Source of the DNA: Alviniconcha marisindica | Taxonomy: Eukaryota; Mollusca; Gastropoda; Provannidae | Assembly (NCBI GenBank): GCA_018857735.1 | Contig: JABMCL010003629.1 | Coordinates: 46,001-110,000, forward strand | Direction: 5' to 3' | DNA length: 64,000 nt | Shown here: in pieces, positions 34,090-44,424 of the stretch | Numbering within the stretch: position 1 is the first letter of the stretch | Layout: each line of letters opens with the position of its first letter | Translations under genes and position numbers: made by a program | Notes under the pieces: model-generated | What the model was told of the DNA's origin: nothing | What the model saw: only the letters and a program-made list of their open reading frames with translations | The model's database searches: none

Positions 34090-34935
34090 GTAGCTTCCGT
34101 TGCTTTACTGGGAAGTGCCGGTGCTAAGATGAAAGCGTGTGGCGAAGATCACTAAACAGGGTCAGAACACGGGTGGTGGTTAGGGCACTATTTTATCTTG
34201 TGACGTCAGCAATCTGTGTGCTGGTCACGGGTCAGCGGTTACGAGGACTGTTTACCGCATGGACCAAGTTTTCGTCTACTGCTACGTTCTTACCACAGTG
34301 GATTCGCAAGTACCATTTTCACTTGATTTTGCTATGTAAACATTAAACTTATCCTTTTGTTTGTAGATTAGCATCGTATGCTTGTATGAGATTGTAATTC
34401 GAGTTGCTTTTGTTGATTTTATAGCTGTTTTAGCTTTATGATACAACCCTATCGATTTATTCCGAAATCAAAGAGGCCGGCTATGGTGCAACTGAAGTAA
34501 ACAGCTGCAAGAGAGCGTGTTTGTTCTCAGTTTTACAAGCATAACAACTACTTGACCAGTCTGTCGCAAAAGACTATAATTTGTAAAGTTTGTCACAGGA
34601 TGAGCCTTCTCAAATTACTTTTCTGAGTGAAGGAGCAGGTGTTTAGTTAGCGATCTGTGGCATATGGGAGACTAGGTAGGGAGAGCGAGCGGCAACGCTT
34701 TGGGGCGTACAAAATAATAATTATGCATTGCCACAGGCATCGTTCAACTGATGCTGAAAAATGAAGCGGTATTTTATCTGCAAACATTATGTCTAATTTA
34801 GACTTCCATTTTGGTTGTACTTTTAACCTTTCAACCACCCCGAAAAATGGGTATAGCTGCTAACCCGACTCCGGCTAGGTTACGCTTGCCCACTACGATC
34901 ACCACCACCACTACCACCACCACCAGTGTACTAAC
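34090..34935. other. Intergenic, nothing recognised
   Basis: Unique sequence with a short CACCACCACTACCACC run at about 34900. No coding homology on either strand. Confidence 0.5.
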
Positions 34936-35445
34936 CCTCTCTACCATTAAGAGGTCAGTGTGTGTGGTTTCTTTACTGTACTAAGGTATTAGCGTATGGT
35001 TCATTACGGTCCTAACATATCACCATGTGGTTCATTACGGTACAAAGATGTCAGCCTGTGGTTCATTACGGCAGTGTCAGCATGTGGTGTATTACGGTAC
35101 AAAGATGTCAGCGTGTGGTTCATTGCGGCACTGTCAGTATGTGGTTTATTACGGTACAAAGATGTCAGCATGTGCTTCATTACGGTACTAAGATGATAGT
35201 TTGTGGTTCATTACGGTACTGGGATGTCAGCTTGTGGTTTATTACGATACTGTCAGCGTGTGGTTCCTTACGGTACTAAGATGTCAGCCTGTGGTTCATT
35301 ACGGTACTAAGATGTCAGCTTGTGGTTCATTACGGTACTAAGATGTCAGCTTGTGGTTCATTACGGTGCTAAGATGTAAGCGGGTGGTTCATTACGGTGC
35401 TAAGATGTAAGCGCGTGGTTCAATGCGGTGCTAAGATGTCAGCGT
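34935..35445 (+). repeat. ~32-bp tandem array resembling the gene B stop region
   Basis: Unit: GGTACTAAGATGTCAGCGTG plus TGGTTCATTAC. The complement of gene B's coding end reads CCGTGCTAAGATGTCAGCTA, which matches closely, including the bases complementary to the TAG stop. Confidence 0.9.
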
Positions 35446-35639
35446 AACAGTCTTTCCAAATCAGCTATCCCTACTCCCACCCCTCCTTCCCCACCCTTGC
35501 GAACCTCGCAAGTTCAACCCCTACGCGGGCGGCGACGACTGGTCTTTCTAGTGAAAACTCGCCGCAGAGCGCAATACCAGCGGACATAGTTCTAGGTAGT
35601 GGAGATCTGTAGAATTGTAAACGTCAGAGTCATCAGAGT

Positions 35640-36640
35640 GATCTAGACCTAGGTGACATGCACAGTAAATTAGACCTAGGTGACATGCACAGTAATTTAG
35701 ACCTAGGTGACATGCACAGTAATTTAGACCTAGGCGACATGCACAATAATTTAGACCTAGGCGACATGCACAGTAATTTAAACCTAGGTGACATGCACAA
35801 TAATTTAGACCTTGGTGACATGCACAGTAATTTAGACCTAGGTGACATGCACAATAATTTAGACCTAGGTGACATGCACAGTAATTTAGACCTAGGTGAC
35901 ATGCACAGTAATTTAGACCTAGGCGACATGCACAGTAATTTAAACCTAGGTGACATGCACAATAATTTAGACCTAGGTGACATGCACAGTAATTTAGACC
36001 TAGGTGACATGCACAGTAATTTAGACCTAGGTGACATGCACAGTAATTTAGACCTAGGTGACATGCACAGTAATTTAAACCTAGGTGACATGCACAGTAA
36101 TTTAGACCTAGGTGACATGCACAATAATTTAGACCTAGGTGACATGCACAGTAATTTAGACCTAGGTGACATGCACAGTAACTTAGACCTAGGTGACATG
36201 CACAGTAATTTAGACCTAGGTGACATGCACAGTAATTTAGACCTAGGTGACATGCACAGTAATTTAGACCTAGGTGACATGCACAGTAATTTAGACCTAG
36301 GTGACATGCACAGTAATTTAGACCTAGGTGACATGCACAGTAATTTAGACCTAGGTGACATGCACAGTAATTTAGACCTAGGTGACATGCACAGTAATTT
36401 AGACCTAGGTGACATGCACAGTAATTTAGACCTAGGTGACATGCACAGTAATTTAGACCTAGGCTGACATGCACAGTAATTTAGACCTAGGTGACATGCA
36501 CAGTAATTTAGACCTAGGTGACATGCACAGTAACTTAGACCTAGGTGACATGCACAGTAATTTAGACCTAGGTGACATGCACAGTAATTTAGACCTAGGT
36601 GACATGCACAGTAATTTAGACCTAGGTGACATGCATAGAG
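35640..36640 (+). repeat. 27-bp satellite, about 37 near-identical copies
   Basis: Unit: ACCTAGGTGACATGCACAGT plus AATTTAG. It is extremely uniform, with only AAT/AGT and TTTAAA/TTTAGA variants and one extra base near 36463. This suggests recent expansion. Both strands are open throughout. Confidence 0.97.
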
Positions 36641-36802
36641 ATCAACAGCCAGAGCTGACTGCGCGAGACACGGTTGCACAGGCCTGTACCATAAGATCAG
36701 AGCAAGATGTAGTAAAACTGCAAGTATAACTTTTTAAACGGGGTTGGGGATAAAAAGGCAGCATATGACCAATAACAAAAATGCAAAAGAGAAAACCTCA
36801 TG

Positions 36803-36824
36803 TCACACACACACACACACACAC

Positions 36825-36858
<34 letters not shown>
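36803..36858 (+). repeat. (AC)n microsatellite
   Basis: AC run with one CGACAC interruption, followed by GAGCGCGCGCGC. Confidence 0.97.
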
Positions 36859-36860
<2 letters not shown>

Positions 36861-36884
36861 CGCGCGCGCATGCACAGGTTCCCC

Positions 36885-37030
36885 CACAATGACCAGGGTG
36901 TGGCGCAGTAGGGTACTCAATGACAGAGAATGGTGCAGCAGGGTACTCAATGACAGGGTGTGGTGCAGGAGGGTACTCAGTAACAGGGTGTGGTGCACCA
37001 GGTTACTCAATGACAGCGTGTGGTGCAGTA
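36885..37030 (+). repeat. 30-bp tandem repeat beside the gene B stop codon
   Basis: Five copies of AGGGTACTCAATGACAGGGT plus GTGGTGCAGC. The last copy runs into the 3' end of gene B. Confidence 0.92.
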
Positions 37031-37047
37031 CCGTGCTAAGATGTCAG

Positions 37048-37148
37048 CTAGTGTCTGTTGTGGTACTGGAAGCCGAAGAAGTCAAGCAGTTCAAAAATGG
37101 TCAGCACACTGGCTCCTAGAAACAGTCCCATAGAGCCTCCGATGTCAC
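37048..37148 (-). CDS. Gene B last coding exon: TM2, selectivity filter and stop
   Basis: The acceptor on the - strand is CTCTCTGTTGTAG ending at 37149, and TAG lies at 37050-37048. Two bases complete the Cys codon begun in the 92-nt exon. It encodes DIGGSMGLFLGASVLTIFEL, then LDFFGFQYHNRH. This is TM2 with the GAS filter and acidic residues in its inner half, followed by a cytosolic tail of only about 8-10 residues. It matches gene A over the helix and differs in the tail. The codon before DIGG (the degenerin position) is Cys, as in gene A. Sequence around the stop is similar to minisatellite units at 34935-35445 and 36885-37030. Confidence 0.92.
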
Positions 37149-37361
37149 CTACAACAGAGAGAGTTGCATTACCTCGGATGTCATAGTGTCGTTACGCATG
37201 CGGTACTGAGGACGCAGAAATTAAGGTTCTATCTGTTGAGAACCCAGGGATGAATTATGTTCTCCTTTTAAAGTCTGGAGTGGCTCAGAATATAGCCACG
37301 CATGCTTCGCCCACTAACATGAATTTCTTCCTTGTTCTAACTTCCCTATCCAGTCACCTTC

Positions 37362-37362
<1 letters not shown>

Positions 37363-37398
<36 letters not shown>
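37363..37398 (+). repeat. (C)36 tract
   Basis: 36 consecutive C, followed by AACCCCCC. It lies in the last intron of gene B. Confidence 0.97.
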
Positions 37399-37400
<2 letters not shown>

Positions 37401-37769
37401 CCCCCCATCCTCTCCCTACCTTTTCACTCCCTGCGTTTTTTTTTCGTTTTTCGTTTTGTTGTTTTGTTTTTTGACTACCTCAGTTTCCCATATGGGCCCG
37501 CGGAGTAAAATAGGTCACCCTGCTCATAGTCACAAGTGATGGTTCCGTTCTGTGAGTGCTTATGGAATATAAATAGGTTCCAAAATATGCGTTATACAGA
37601 ATTAATAGGTAGACTGACGTGTGGCTTTTAACGTTGTAACAGACGTATGCGTGATTTAGTAACTTGTGTTTTGAACTGGTCTAAATTTGAGCGAGTGATT
37701 CGGCCTGGGGGGACCCTGTGCGGTAGAGCGGACGTTAAAATCCAAGAACTAACTCATGACACTGTTAAA

Positions 37770-38045
37770 CTGGTGCATTTGTGTATGGTGTACGCAGAAC
37801 ATGCACCAGAACGGCAGCAGTTTCGCGTGGCACCAGCCATGTAACAACCAAACAGCGCTGTAACCACTTCGGTGGATATTCAAAACGCGCCGTGTAAAGC
37901 TACAGTCACTCACCGAGAGTAGCTTACGACTAGAGCGCAGACGCAGAGAACAGCGCTATAACTGACTTTGTGAAGCGCTTAGGGCTCATCTCAAGATGAG
38001 GGCGCTCAGCAAGTATTCGTATAAATGCATAAATAAATGCAATTC
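37770..38045 (+). mobile_element. SINE-like repeat with LINE-type tail, copy 1
   Basis: The body matches the complement of 53040-53240: AGCAGTTTCGCGTGGCACCA, CATGTAACAACCAAA, TATTCAAAACGCG, then CAGTCACTCA. The tail GTGAAGCGCTTAGGGCTCAT followed by GAGGGCGCT and a run of ATAAATGCAT repeats is typical of LINE-derived SINE 3' ends. No clear tRNA A/B boxes were found. Confidence 0.65.
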
Positions 38046-38059
38046 CTGGTCCTTCCGCC

Positions 38060-38618
38060 TACCAACAGATCGGAACACACGTTTCATGCTTGAGTTACCG
38101 TTACTGTGTTAAGTGGGCCGCACAGTTCCTGCTTGTGGTTATTGTTACCAAAAACCCAGAACACACGTTTCGTGCTTGAGATAGTTACCAACAGACCGAA
38201 ACATGTTCTTGACGTTTTGTTACTAACAGATCGGAACACCCACCTGTTTCATCCTTGAGGCGATTGTCACTAATAGACCAAAACATGTACTTCATTCTTT
38301 CTTTATAAGAATTATCTATTATTATTTATGATTATTCTTGAGGATATTGTGGCTAACAGAGCGCAATATACGTTCGATTCTTGAGATGATTGTTACTAAC
38401 AGACCTGAATACTCCAGATTATCGTGGCTAACACATCGGAACGAACATTTAATTCTTGTGGTTATTGTTACACTATTAGGGTCTTTAAAGCTGCAACAGA
38501 CCGGAATGAACATTTAATTCTTGTGGTTATTGTTACACTATTAGGGTCTTTAAAGCTGCAACAGACCGGAACGAACATTTAATTCTTGTGGTTATTGTTA
38601 CACTATTAGGGTCTTTAA
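38060..38618 (+). repeat. ~65-bp tandem repeat interrupted by a transposon
   Basis: Degenerate copies (AACAGATCGGAACACACGTT...) become uniform toward the end: CCGGAACGAACATTTAATTC, TTGTGGTTATTGTTACACTA, TTAGGGTCTTTAAAGCTGCA, ACAGA. The array resumes at 39155-39240 after the inserted element. Confidence 0.88.
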
Positions 38619-39154
38619 GGGAAAAGTCCAAGGTTTTTAAGTATGCAAAATGACCATCGAAATGATTGACAAATGAGTCACTAGTTTGAGATTTAATGAA
38701 ATAAAAAATGAGAAACAAAAATGTTTATGTTGGTTTTTAATCGATTTTATTTTCTGTAGGCTGGCCAGGGTTCTCCATCAGTCACGTGACTTTCTCGGAA
38801 GTGACGTCAGTCTGGGGAGTCAGTGCGGTTGCCATCTTAGATTGTTGATTGAATGTGTATGCGTGTGGTCAACAAAAAGCTCTACCATGCCGGCCTACTG
38901 TATTGCAGCAAACTGTAACAACTCACAAGCAACCCAACGCATAACTATGCACGAGTTCCTGTGGAATCGACCCGCTGTGAGGCGAAAATGGGTCAAATTT
39001 GTACAGTTCAAACGAGGTGACTTTTCGGTACGACAGAAAATGCCTGTTTTCGTGCATTTATAACCCTCAGATCACAATTTCACCTACATCATTGTTCTCA
39101 GCGAACTTTAACGGAAATCGTGTAAAAAATCACCCCCAACCTTGGACTTGTCCT
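38619..39154 (+). mobile_element. Kolobok-like TTAA transposon remnant carrying a THAP exon
   Basis: The 536-bp element has 17-bp terminal inverted repeats (GGGAAAAGTCCAAGGTT on the left; the complement of AACCTTGGACTTGTCCT on the right; 15 of 17 match). It is flanked by TTAA at 38615-38618 and 39155-39158. Neighbouring uninterrupted repeat units show the empty site GTCTTTAAAGC, so the TTAA duplication is visible directly. TTAA duplication together with a THAP domain is known from the Kolobok superfamily. The transposase core is missing, so this is a non-autonomous or deleted copy. It lies in the intron of gene B between the 92-nt exon and the TM2 exon. Confidence 0.82.
38887..39027 (+). pseudogene. 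THAP zinc-finger exon fragment of a transposase
   Basis: From the ATG at 38887 the + strand reads MPAYCIAANCNNSQATQR and continues with ITMHEFLWNRPAVRRKWVKF. This is the beginning of a THAP (C2CH) DNA-binding domain: MP-x-C-x4-C, a hydrophobic F before a P, and the invariant W. The distal C-x-x-H part is absent. A GT (GGTACGAC) at 39028 could be a splice donor leading to a lost second exon. It lies entirely between the inverted repeats at 38619 and 39154 and is antisense to gene B, so it most likely belongs to the transposon and not to a host gene. Confidence 0.75.
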
Positions 39155-39240
39155 TTAAAGCTGCAAGAGACCGGAACGAACATTTAATTATTGTGGTTAT
39201 TGTTACACTATTAGGGTCTTTAAAGCTGCAACAGACCGAA
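39155..39240 (+). repeat. Continuation of the ~65-bp array after the transposon
   Basis: AAGCTGCAAGAGACCGGAACG through TCTTTAAAGCTGCAACAGAC: about 1.3 units matching 38480-38618. Confidence 0.88.
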
Positions 39241-39448
39241 AACTCATATATAAGCCTGTGATATGCTGCCCACTGTCCTAGTCGCTTTATTCGCTTTTGA
39301 GGCAGATGATGTTGCTGACATCACTTGTAAACATCAGCAGGCACGCGTTTAGCTTATTTGAACAAGTAAAATAAGCCACAACTTCATTGTAAAATAGAAC
39401 TGCACAAAATCGATTCCACTTGAACACCTCACGTGAAAAAGGACTTAC

Positions 39449-39540
39449 ACAGAAGAGCGAAGATGCCGTAGGCTTCCTGCTGTGTGATCTGTTCGTAGTT
39501 CAGCTCACGGTAAAAGATGTTCAGGCGAAGAAAGTTGTTT
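39449..39540 (-). CDS. Gene B pre-TM2 exon (LNIFYRELNYEQITQQ)
   Basis: The acceptor on the - strand is TTTCTTCCAG at 39541-39550, and the donor GTAAGT begins at 39448. The 92 nt enter completing an Arg codon and leave one base (T). The exon encodes NNFLRLNIFYRELNYEQI, then TQQEAYGIFALL. This is the final extracellular strand and linker before TM2; L-N-I-F-Y-RELNYE is close to the ASIC consensus. Its size and both phases are identical to the gene A exon at 13748-13839. Confidence 0.93.
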
Positions 39541-39869
39541 CTGGAAGAAAATGAAAAGTTATCTCAGCAAGATTCAAACAAATAAAAAGGTTCAAAACAA
39601 AGCTATTTATTAGGATAAAGCACAACTTGCGAAGTTTCGGGGTAATCCCGTTTATCAAGCTACAAAACGACACTTAACAAATAAACAAAATTATGAAAAA
39701 GTAGATGGAGAGCCAATCCATTAATCAAGTTAATGGATTAATTTTCCATTTTTAATTTATTATTTTTAATTCGTTGTTATTGTTTGTTACCGTTTAGTTG
39801 TTGTTTAAGTGTCGTCTTGTTATCTGAGCAGTTCATTGCTTACAATCATTAATAAGCTATGTTTTCTAC

Positions 39870-41480
39870 ATGATAGACGATGAAACGAAATCTGGATCCT
39901 GACAGTGATTAATTTCTAGCTGACAAACGATATAATAAATTATGCATCGTGACAGTGAATAATTTCTAGCTGACAGACGACACAATGAATTCTGCATCGT
40001 GACAGTGAATAATTTCTAGCTGACAAGCGACAGAATGAATTCCGTATCGTGACAGTGATTAATTTCCAGCTGCCAGACGATACACTGAATTCAGTATCGT
40101 GACAGTGATTAATTTCTAGCTGACAGACGATACAATGAATTCCGTATCGTGACGGTGATTAATTTCTAGCTGACAGACGATAAAATGAATTCCGCATCGT
40201 GACAGTGATTAATTTCTAGCTGACAGACGATACAACGAATTCCGTATAGTGACAGGGATTAATTTGTAGCTGATAGACGATACAATGAATTCTGCATCGT
40301 GACGGTGATTGATTTGTAGCTGACAGACGATACAATGAATTCCGTATCGTGACGGTGATCAATTTGTAGCTGACAGACGAGACAATGAATTCCGTATCGT
40401 GACGGTGATCAATTTCTAGTTGACAGACGATACAATGAATTCCGTATCGTGACGGTGATTAATTTGTAGCTGACAGACGATAAAACGAATTCCGCATCGT
40501 GACGGTGATTAATTTGTAGCTGACAGACGATACAATGAATTCTGCATCGTGACGGTGATTGATTTGTAGCTGACAGACGATACAATGAATTCCGTATCGT
40601 GACGGTGATCAATTTGTAGCTGACAGACGATACAATGAATTCCGTATCGTGACGGTGATCAATTTCTAGTTGACAGACGATACAATGAATTCCGTATCGT
40701 GACGGTGATTAATTTGTAGCTGACAGACGATAAAACGAATTCCGCATCGTGACGGTGATTAATTTGTAGCTGACAGACGATACAATGAATTCTGCATCGT
40801 GACGGTGATTGATTTGTAGCTGACAGACGATACAATGAATTCCGTATCGTGACGGTGATCAATTTGTAGCTGACAGACGATACAATGAATTCCGTATCGT
40901 GACGGTGATCAATTTCTAGTTGACAGACGATACAATGAATTCCGTATCGTGACGGTGATTAATTTCTAGCTGACAGACGATAAAATGAATTCCGTATCGT
41001 GACGGTGATTAATTTCTAGTTGACAGACGATACAATGAATTCCGTATCGTGACGGTGATTAATTTGTAGCTGACAGACGATACAATGAATTCCGCATCGT
41101 GACGGTCATTAATTTCTAGCTGACAGACGATACAATGAATTCCGTATCGTGACGGTGATTAATTTGTAGCTGATAGACGATACAATGAATTCTGCATCGT
41201 GACGGTGATTAATTTGTAGCTGACAGACGATACAATGAATTCCGTATCGTGACAGTGATTAATTTGTAGCTGACAGACGATACAACGAATTCCGTATCGT
41301 GACGGTGATCAATTTGTAGCTGACAGACGTTACAATGAATTCCGTATCGTGACGGTTATCAATTTGTAGCTGACAGACGATAAAATGAATTCCGTATCGT
41401 GACGGTGATCAATTTCTAGCTGACAACAGTGATTAATTTCTAGCTGACAGACGATACAATGAATTCCGCATCGTGACAGT
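39870..41480 (+). repeat. 50-bp satellite (about 32 copies) with higher-order structure
   Basis: Unit: GACAGTGATTAATTTCTAGC, TGACAGACGATACAATGAAT, TCCGTATCGT. A block of five units recurs 250 bp apart: 40409-40612 and 40659-40862 are so alike that their translations are identical. The array lies in the intron between the long exon and the 92-nt exon of gene B. Confidence 0.96.
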
Positions 41481-41905
41481 GATTGATTTCTGGCTGACAA
41501 ACGTATTCTTGAGTTTTGCGTCCTGCTTTTGACGTGTTTCGGTATTGCTGTTAAGACGACTCGGGCCAACGAATAATCAGTCGAGCCGGTACTTCAAGTA
41601 CACACCTTAGTCACTGTCCCTGGCTGTCTGGTTACGATCGCACGTGACGCGAATAAGCGGTTGAAGAGGACTCGGACCAGCGATCTTCCGCACACCCTTG
41701 GAGATCTCCAAAGGATCAGAAGAGCTTCCAGTTGAGAAAATGAGGCCGTTCATGTCATCACTAAACAGGCAGATTATTTTGACAAAGCGTTCTGGGCAAC
41801 CGAGTTATCCAGAGCGGTCCACAATGATTTTCTGCTGACAATGTCGAAAGCCTTGATAAGCTATAAAAGTAATTATGAAGACAGCGTGCACGTCCATTCA
41901 GAATT
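41480..41905. other. Gene B intron, nothing recognised
   Basis: Unique sequence after the 50-bp satellite. No coding or repeat signal seen. Confidence 0.5.
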
Positions 41906-42032
41906 CAACTTCAGTATTGCTTTATTATCTCACTGGGGCAATTAAATTCGTGGCTAAACATATCACATGAAAATTAACAACACGCACATTTTATTTTTAA
42001 GACACCAGGAACAACTGCTGTGTTGTCTTACG

Positions 42033-42100
<68 letters not shown>
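41905..42100 (+). mobile_element. Dispersed repeat end joined to (AC)n, second copy
   Basis: GCTTTATTATCTCACTGG and TTCGTGGCTAAACATATCAC match 30970-31020; both copies run into an AC microsatellite (here 42037-42100). Confidence 0.65.
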
Positions 42101-42102
<2 letters not shown>

Positions 42103-42281
42103 CCTTCAAAAGGTCGCATCAATCAACAATTTGCCTTGTGTCCGAGAAGCTAATGCATGTCAGATAACCTCAAATGAAGTCTGAAGAACATGCCTGATAA
42201 AAATGTTGGACTTAGTAATCAAGCTATAGACGTCGGCGACTTTATAGATAGACACCCCCAAGCAATGTCAAAGGCACCCAC

Positions 42282-43803
42282 CTGATGAAGTCGGCATCGA
42301 TCTGCCCAGTGTCTAGGAACCGCTGCATTTCAGACACCATGCCCCCGAGGGACAGCAAGAACTCGTCGTCATAGTTCTTGATGGCGTCACGAATGTCATC
42401 AGCTTTGTACTGGTCATAGTGGCCGTGCATGAGGTTGAGAGCGTCGATCAGGGTTCCTAGGTAGTTCCAGACGTTCTTGGCGCGGTAATAGGTCTGCAGG
42501 TTGGGGTCAGTAAGGCTGGCGTTGTACAGCCTCCGGCTGTGCCTCTCCAGTCTCACCCACAAGTCGTGCACCTCCTGTCCGCGTGTTCGCAACTCAGCGA
42601 AGAAGTTCTTGAGGTCACTCCGACCTACCTGCACCTGCGTGGAAACAAAGAAGCGCGCGATGCTTTTCTTGCTAACGCCGCCGTGACGCAGAAAGGCCTT
42701 GGACATGGCGAGTCCTTGAGCGACCTTGAAGAAGATCCCTTCCTGCAGGCCTCGCGCCAGCCTCGTCAAGCTGTCGATCTGCAGAGCCAAAGAATCGCGA
42801 TCAGCAGCGAACTCCCGCCAGTCGCTAGAGTAGCGGGCCAGGCGGTTCTCCAAGAAGGACAGCGAGTATCGTAGACCGTCGTTCAAAAACATATCGATGC
42901 TCTGCAGGTACTCTCTGCACGATTTTAAGAAGTAAACATTTGCACGCCACATAGAAGTAAGGTTGACCGCTTTGCTGCTGAAGGCTTCAATGGTCACGTT
43001 CCTATACAGGCTCAGGTTAGAAATAATGTTCTCAAGGTCTGTCCCCACTTTCGCTGATCGACGTCTTATGGCCCTGGTTCGATTCAGCGCCTCGTGGAAT
43101 AGGGGCAACGGCACGATGTAAATACTGTTCTTTCTCGGTTCCGTACGAAACTTGTAGTTGAATATCGGGCTTCCAGTCACTATGGCGTTGTACAGCTCCG
43201 TGTAGTTTTCCAAAGCTCTTTGGGCAATGTCTATTTTCCCATCGATTTCGTTTAAGGCGAGAAGGTAAACAGTTTTTCGGACGGCAGTATCGCCAAGGGA
43301 CGGATCAAGGAGTTGCTGAATCTTGTATTCTATGCTGTGCACGAACTCCTGCATGGCATTGGCCACAACACCAAACGTCCGTTCCGTCATGGCCTCAGCC
43401 GCCCGCACGAAGTCCTTCGCCACGATGAAGTGCTGGTATTGGAACAAATAGCGCGTTCTGTCGAACACTTCGTAGACGCGAGTCTCCATCATAGACAGGC
43501 CGTCCCGCTGGTTGGAAAGTTTCACCAAAATATCCTCCATGGAGTCATTCTGCAGCCTGTAAAACTTTGCTTCAAGGTCGTCCAAACTGCGCTGGAACAG
43601 TTGCCGTTTCTCACGCTGCAGTCTGTGTGTGATTTCCCTGGCGTGGTGGAACTTGGCAGCCAGGGTGGTTTTGTTGGCGTCAGCGAGGAACCGCTCCACC
43701 ACCAGAGGGGAGGCATCGGCATAGGACAAAACAGGGTCAAAAATCAGGAAGGAACAGGGCACTGGACAGTAGCATTCCTCAACAGTCCTCTGACGTAATA
43801 TGT
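42282..43803 (-). CDS. Gene B long exon: CxCxxPC motif plus ~450-residue helical insert
   Basis: The acceptor on the - strand is TTTCTGTTGCAG ending at 43804, and the donor GTGGGT begins at 42281. The 1522 nt enter with two bases of a codon, leave with two, and are open throughout. The start ILRQRTVEE, CYCPVPCSFLIFDP matches the DEG/ENaC CxCxxPC strand. The insert follows, with amphipathic, charged helices (for example EITHRLQREKRQLFQRSL and LEAKFYRLQNDS), one cysteine and eight N-x-S/T sequons. Blocks shared with gene A are TERTFG, VRKT, ENYTEL, GSPIFNYKFRTEPRK, SDLKNFFAELRTRGQ and ADFIR. Identity elsewhere looks low. So the insert is old and selection has kept it open in both copies. No annotated domain is recognised in it. 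Confidence 0.88.
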
Positions 43804-44265
43804 CTGCAACAGAAAGACAAACCGCAACTGACGCAATATGCCAGAAACGGTCAAATGTTATGTACTATGTCTGCAACAAACATTCAAGCCGTCTCTGATG
43901 TGATACGTCTGCAACTTGCAGTCAAATCACTTCTCACGCTTCATAAACCACGTCTAACGTAACTGTTATAGTTGTTAGTCGGTCACACCATTCATGACAA
44001 AAAGGGCCTGCAGCAGATCATCAAATCACCTCTGACTTACCACATTTTAAAGCGACAATACCGCCACGTCTAACGTAGTTGGTAACGTTGTTAGTCGGTC
44101 ACACCATTATGACCAAAACAGACAAGCAAATCGACTCTGGCGTAGTGTCTCTACTGTAAACAGTTAATAAGCCACACCAAGAGTGATAACAAAACTGACA
44201 TTAAAACCAGCTCTGGCGTGTAAAACACTCAAAGCTTGTTCCGAAGCATAATTTTGTTAATTTGG
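43804..44265 (-). repeat. Degenerate repeats resembling the gene B long-exon acceptor
   Basis: On the - strand, text such as GTTGCAGACGTATCACATCA and TTGCAGACATAGTACATAAC echoes the true junction GTTGCAGACATATTACGTCA. Further right are repeats with AACGTTGTTAGTCGGTCACA. Copies are about 70-100 bp apart and poorly conserved. Confidence 0.55.
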
Positions 44266-44424
44266 TTTACTTCCGTTCAAGACGGCATGTAGCCGATCCG
44301 AAAAGACGACAAATTACGTACTGCACCCGTCTGTCCACCGTCACCCTAGCTTTGCCTGGTGCTGCAACGACGGTTACTGGAAAACGGGAATAGTCGTTGG
44401 CACCGCCTGTTTTCAAGCTCTCTT

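Noticed and set aside
35548..36729. Long frames with HSNLDLGDM or NYCACHLGL repeats
   Set aside because: 27-bp satellite artefact. Near-identical DNA repeats with no third-position bias.
37647..37844. 65-codon + strand frame with a plausible start
   Set aside because: Partly formed by the SINE-like repeat and shows no family resemblance; it lies antisense in a gene B intron.
43313..43798. 161-codon + strand frame opposite the long exon of gene B
   Set aside because: Antisense shadow of the conserved DEG/ENaC exon; no independent similarity.
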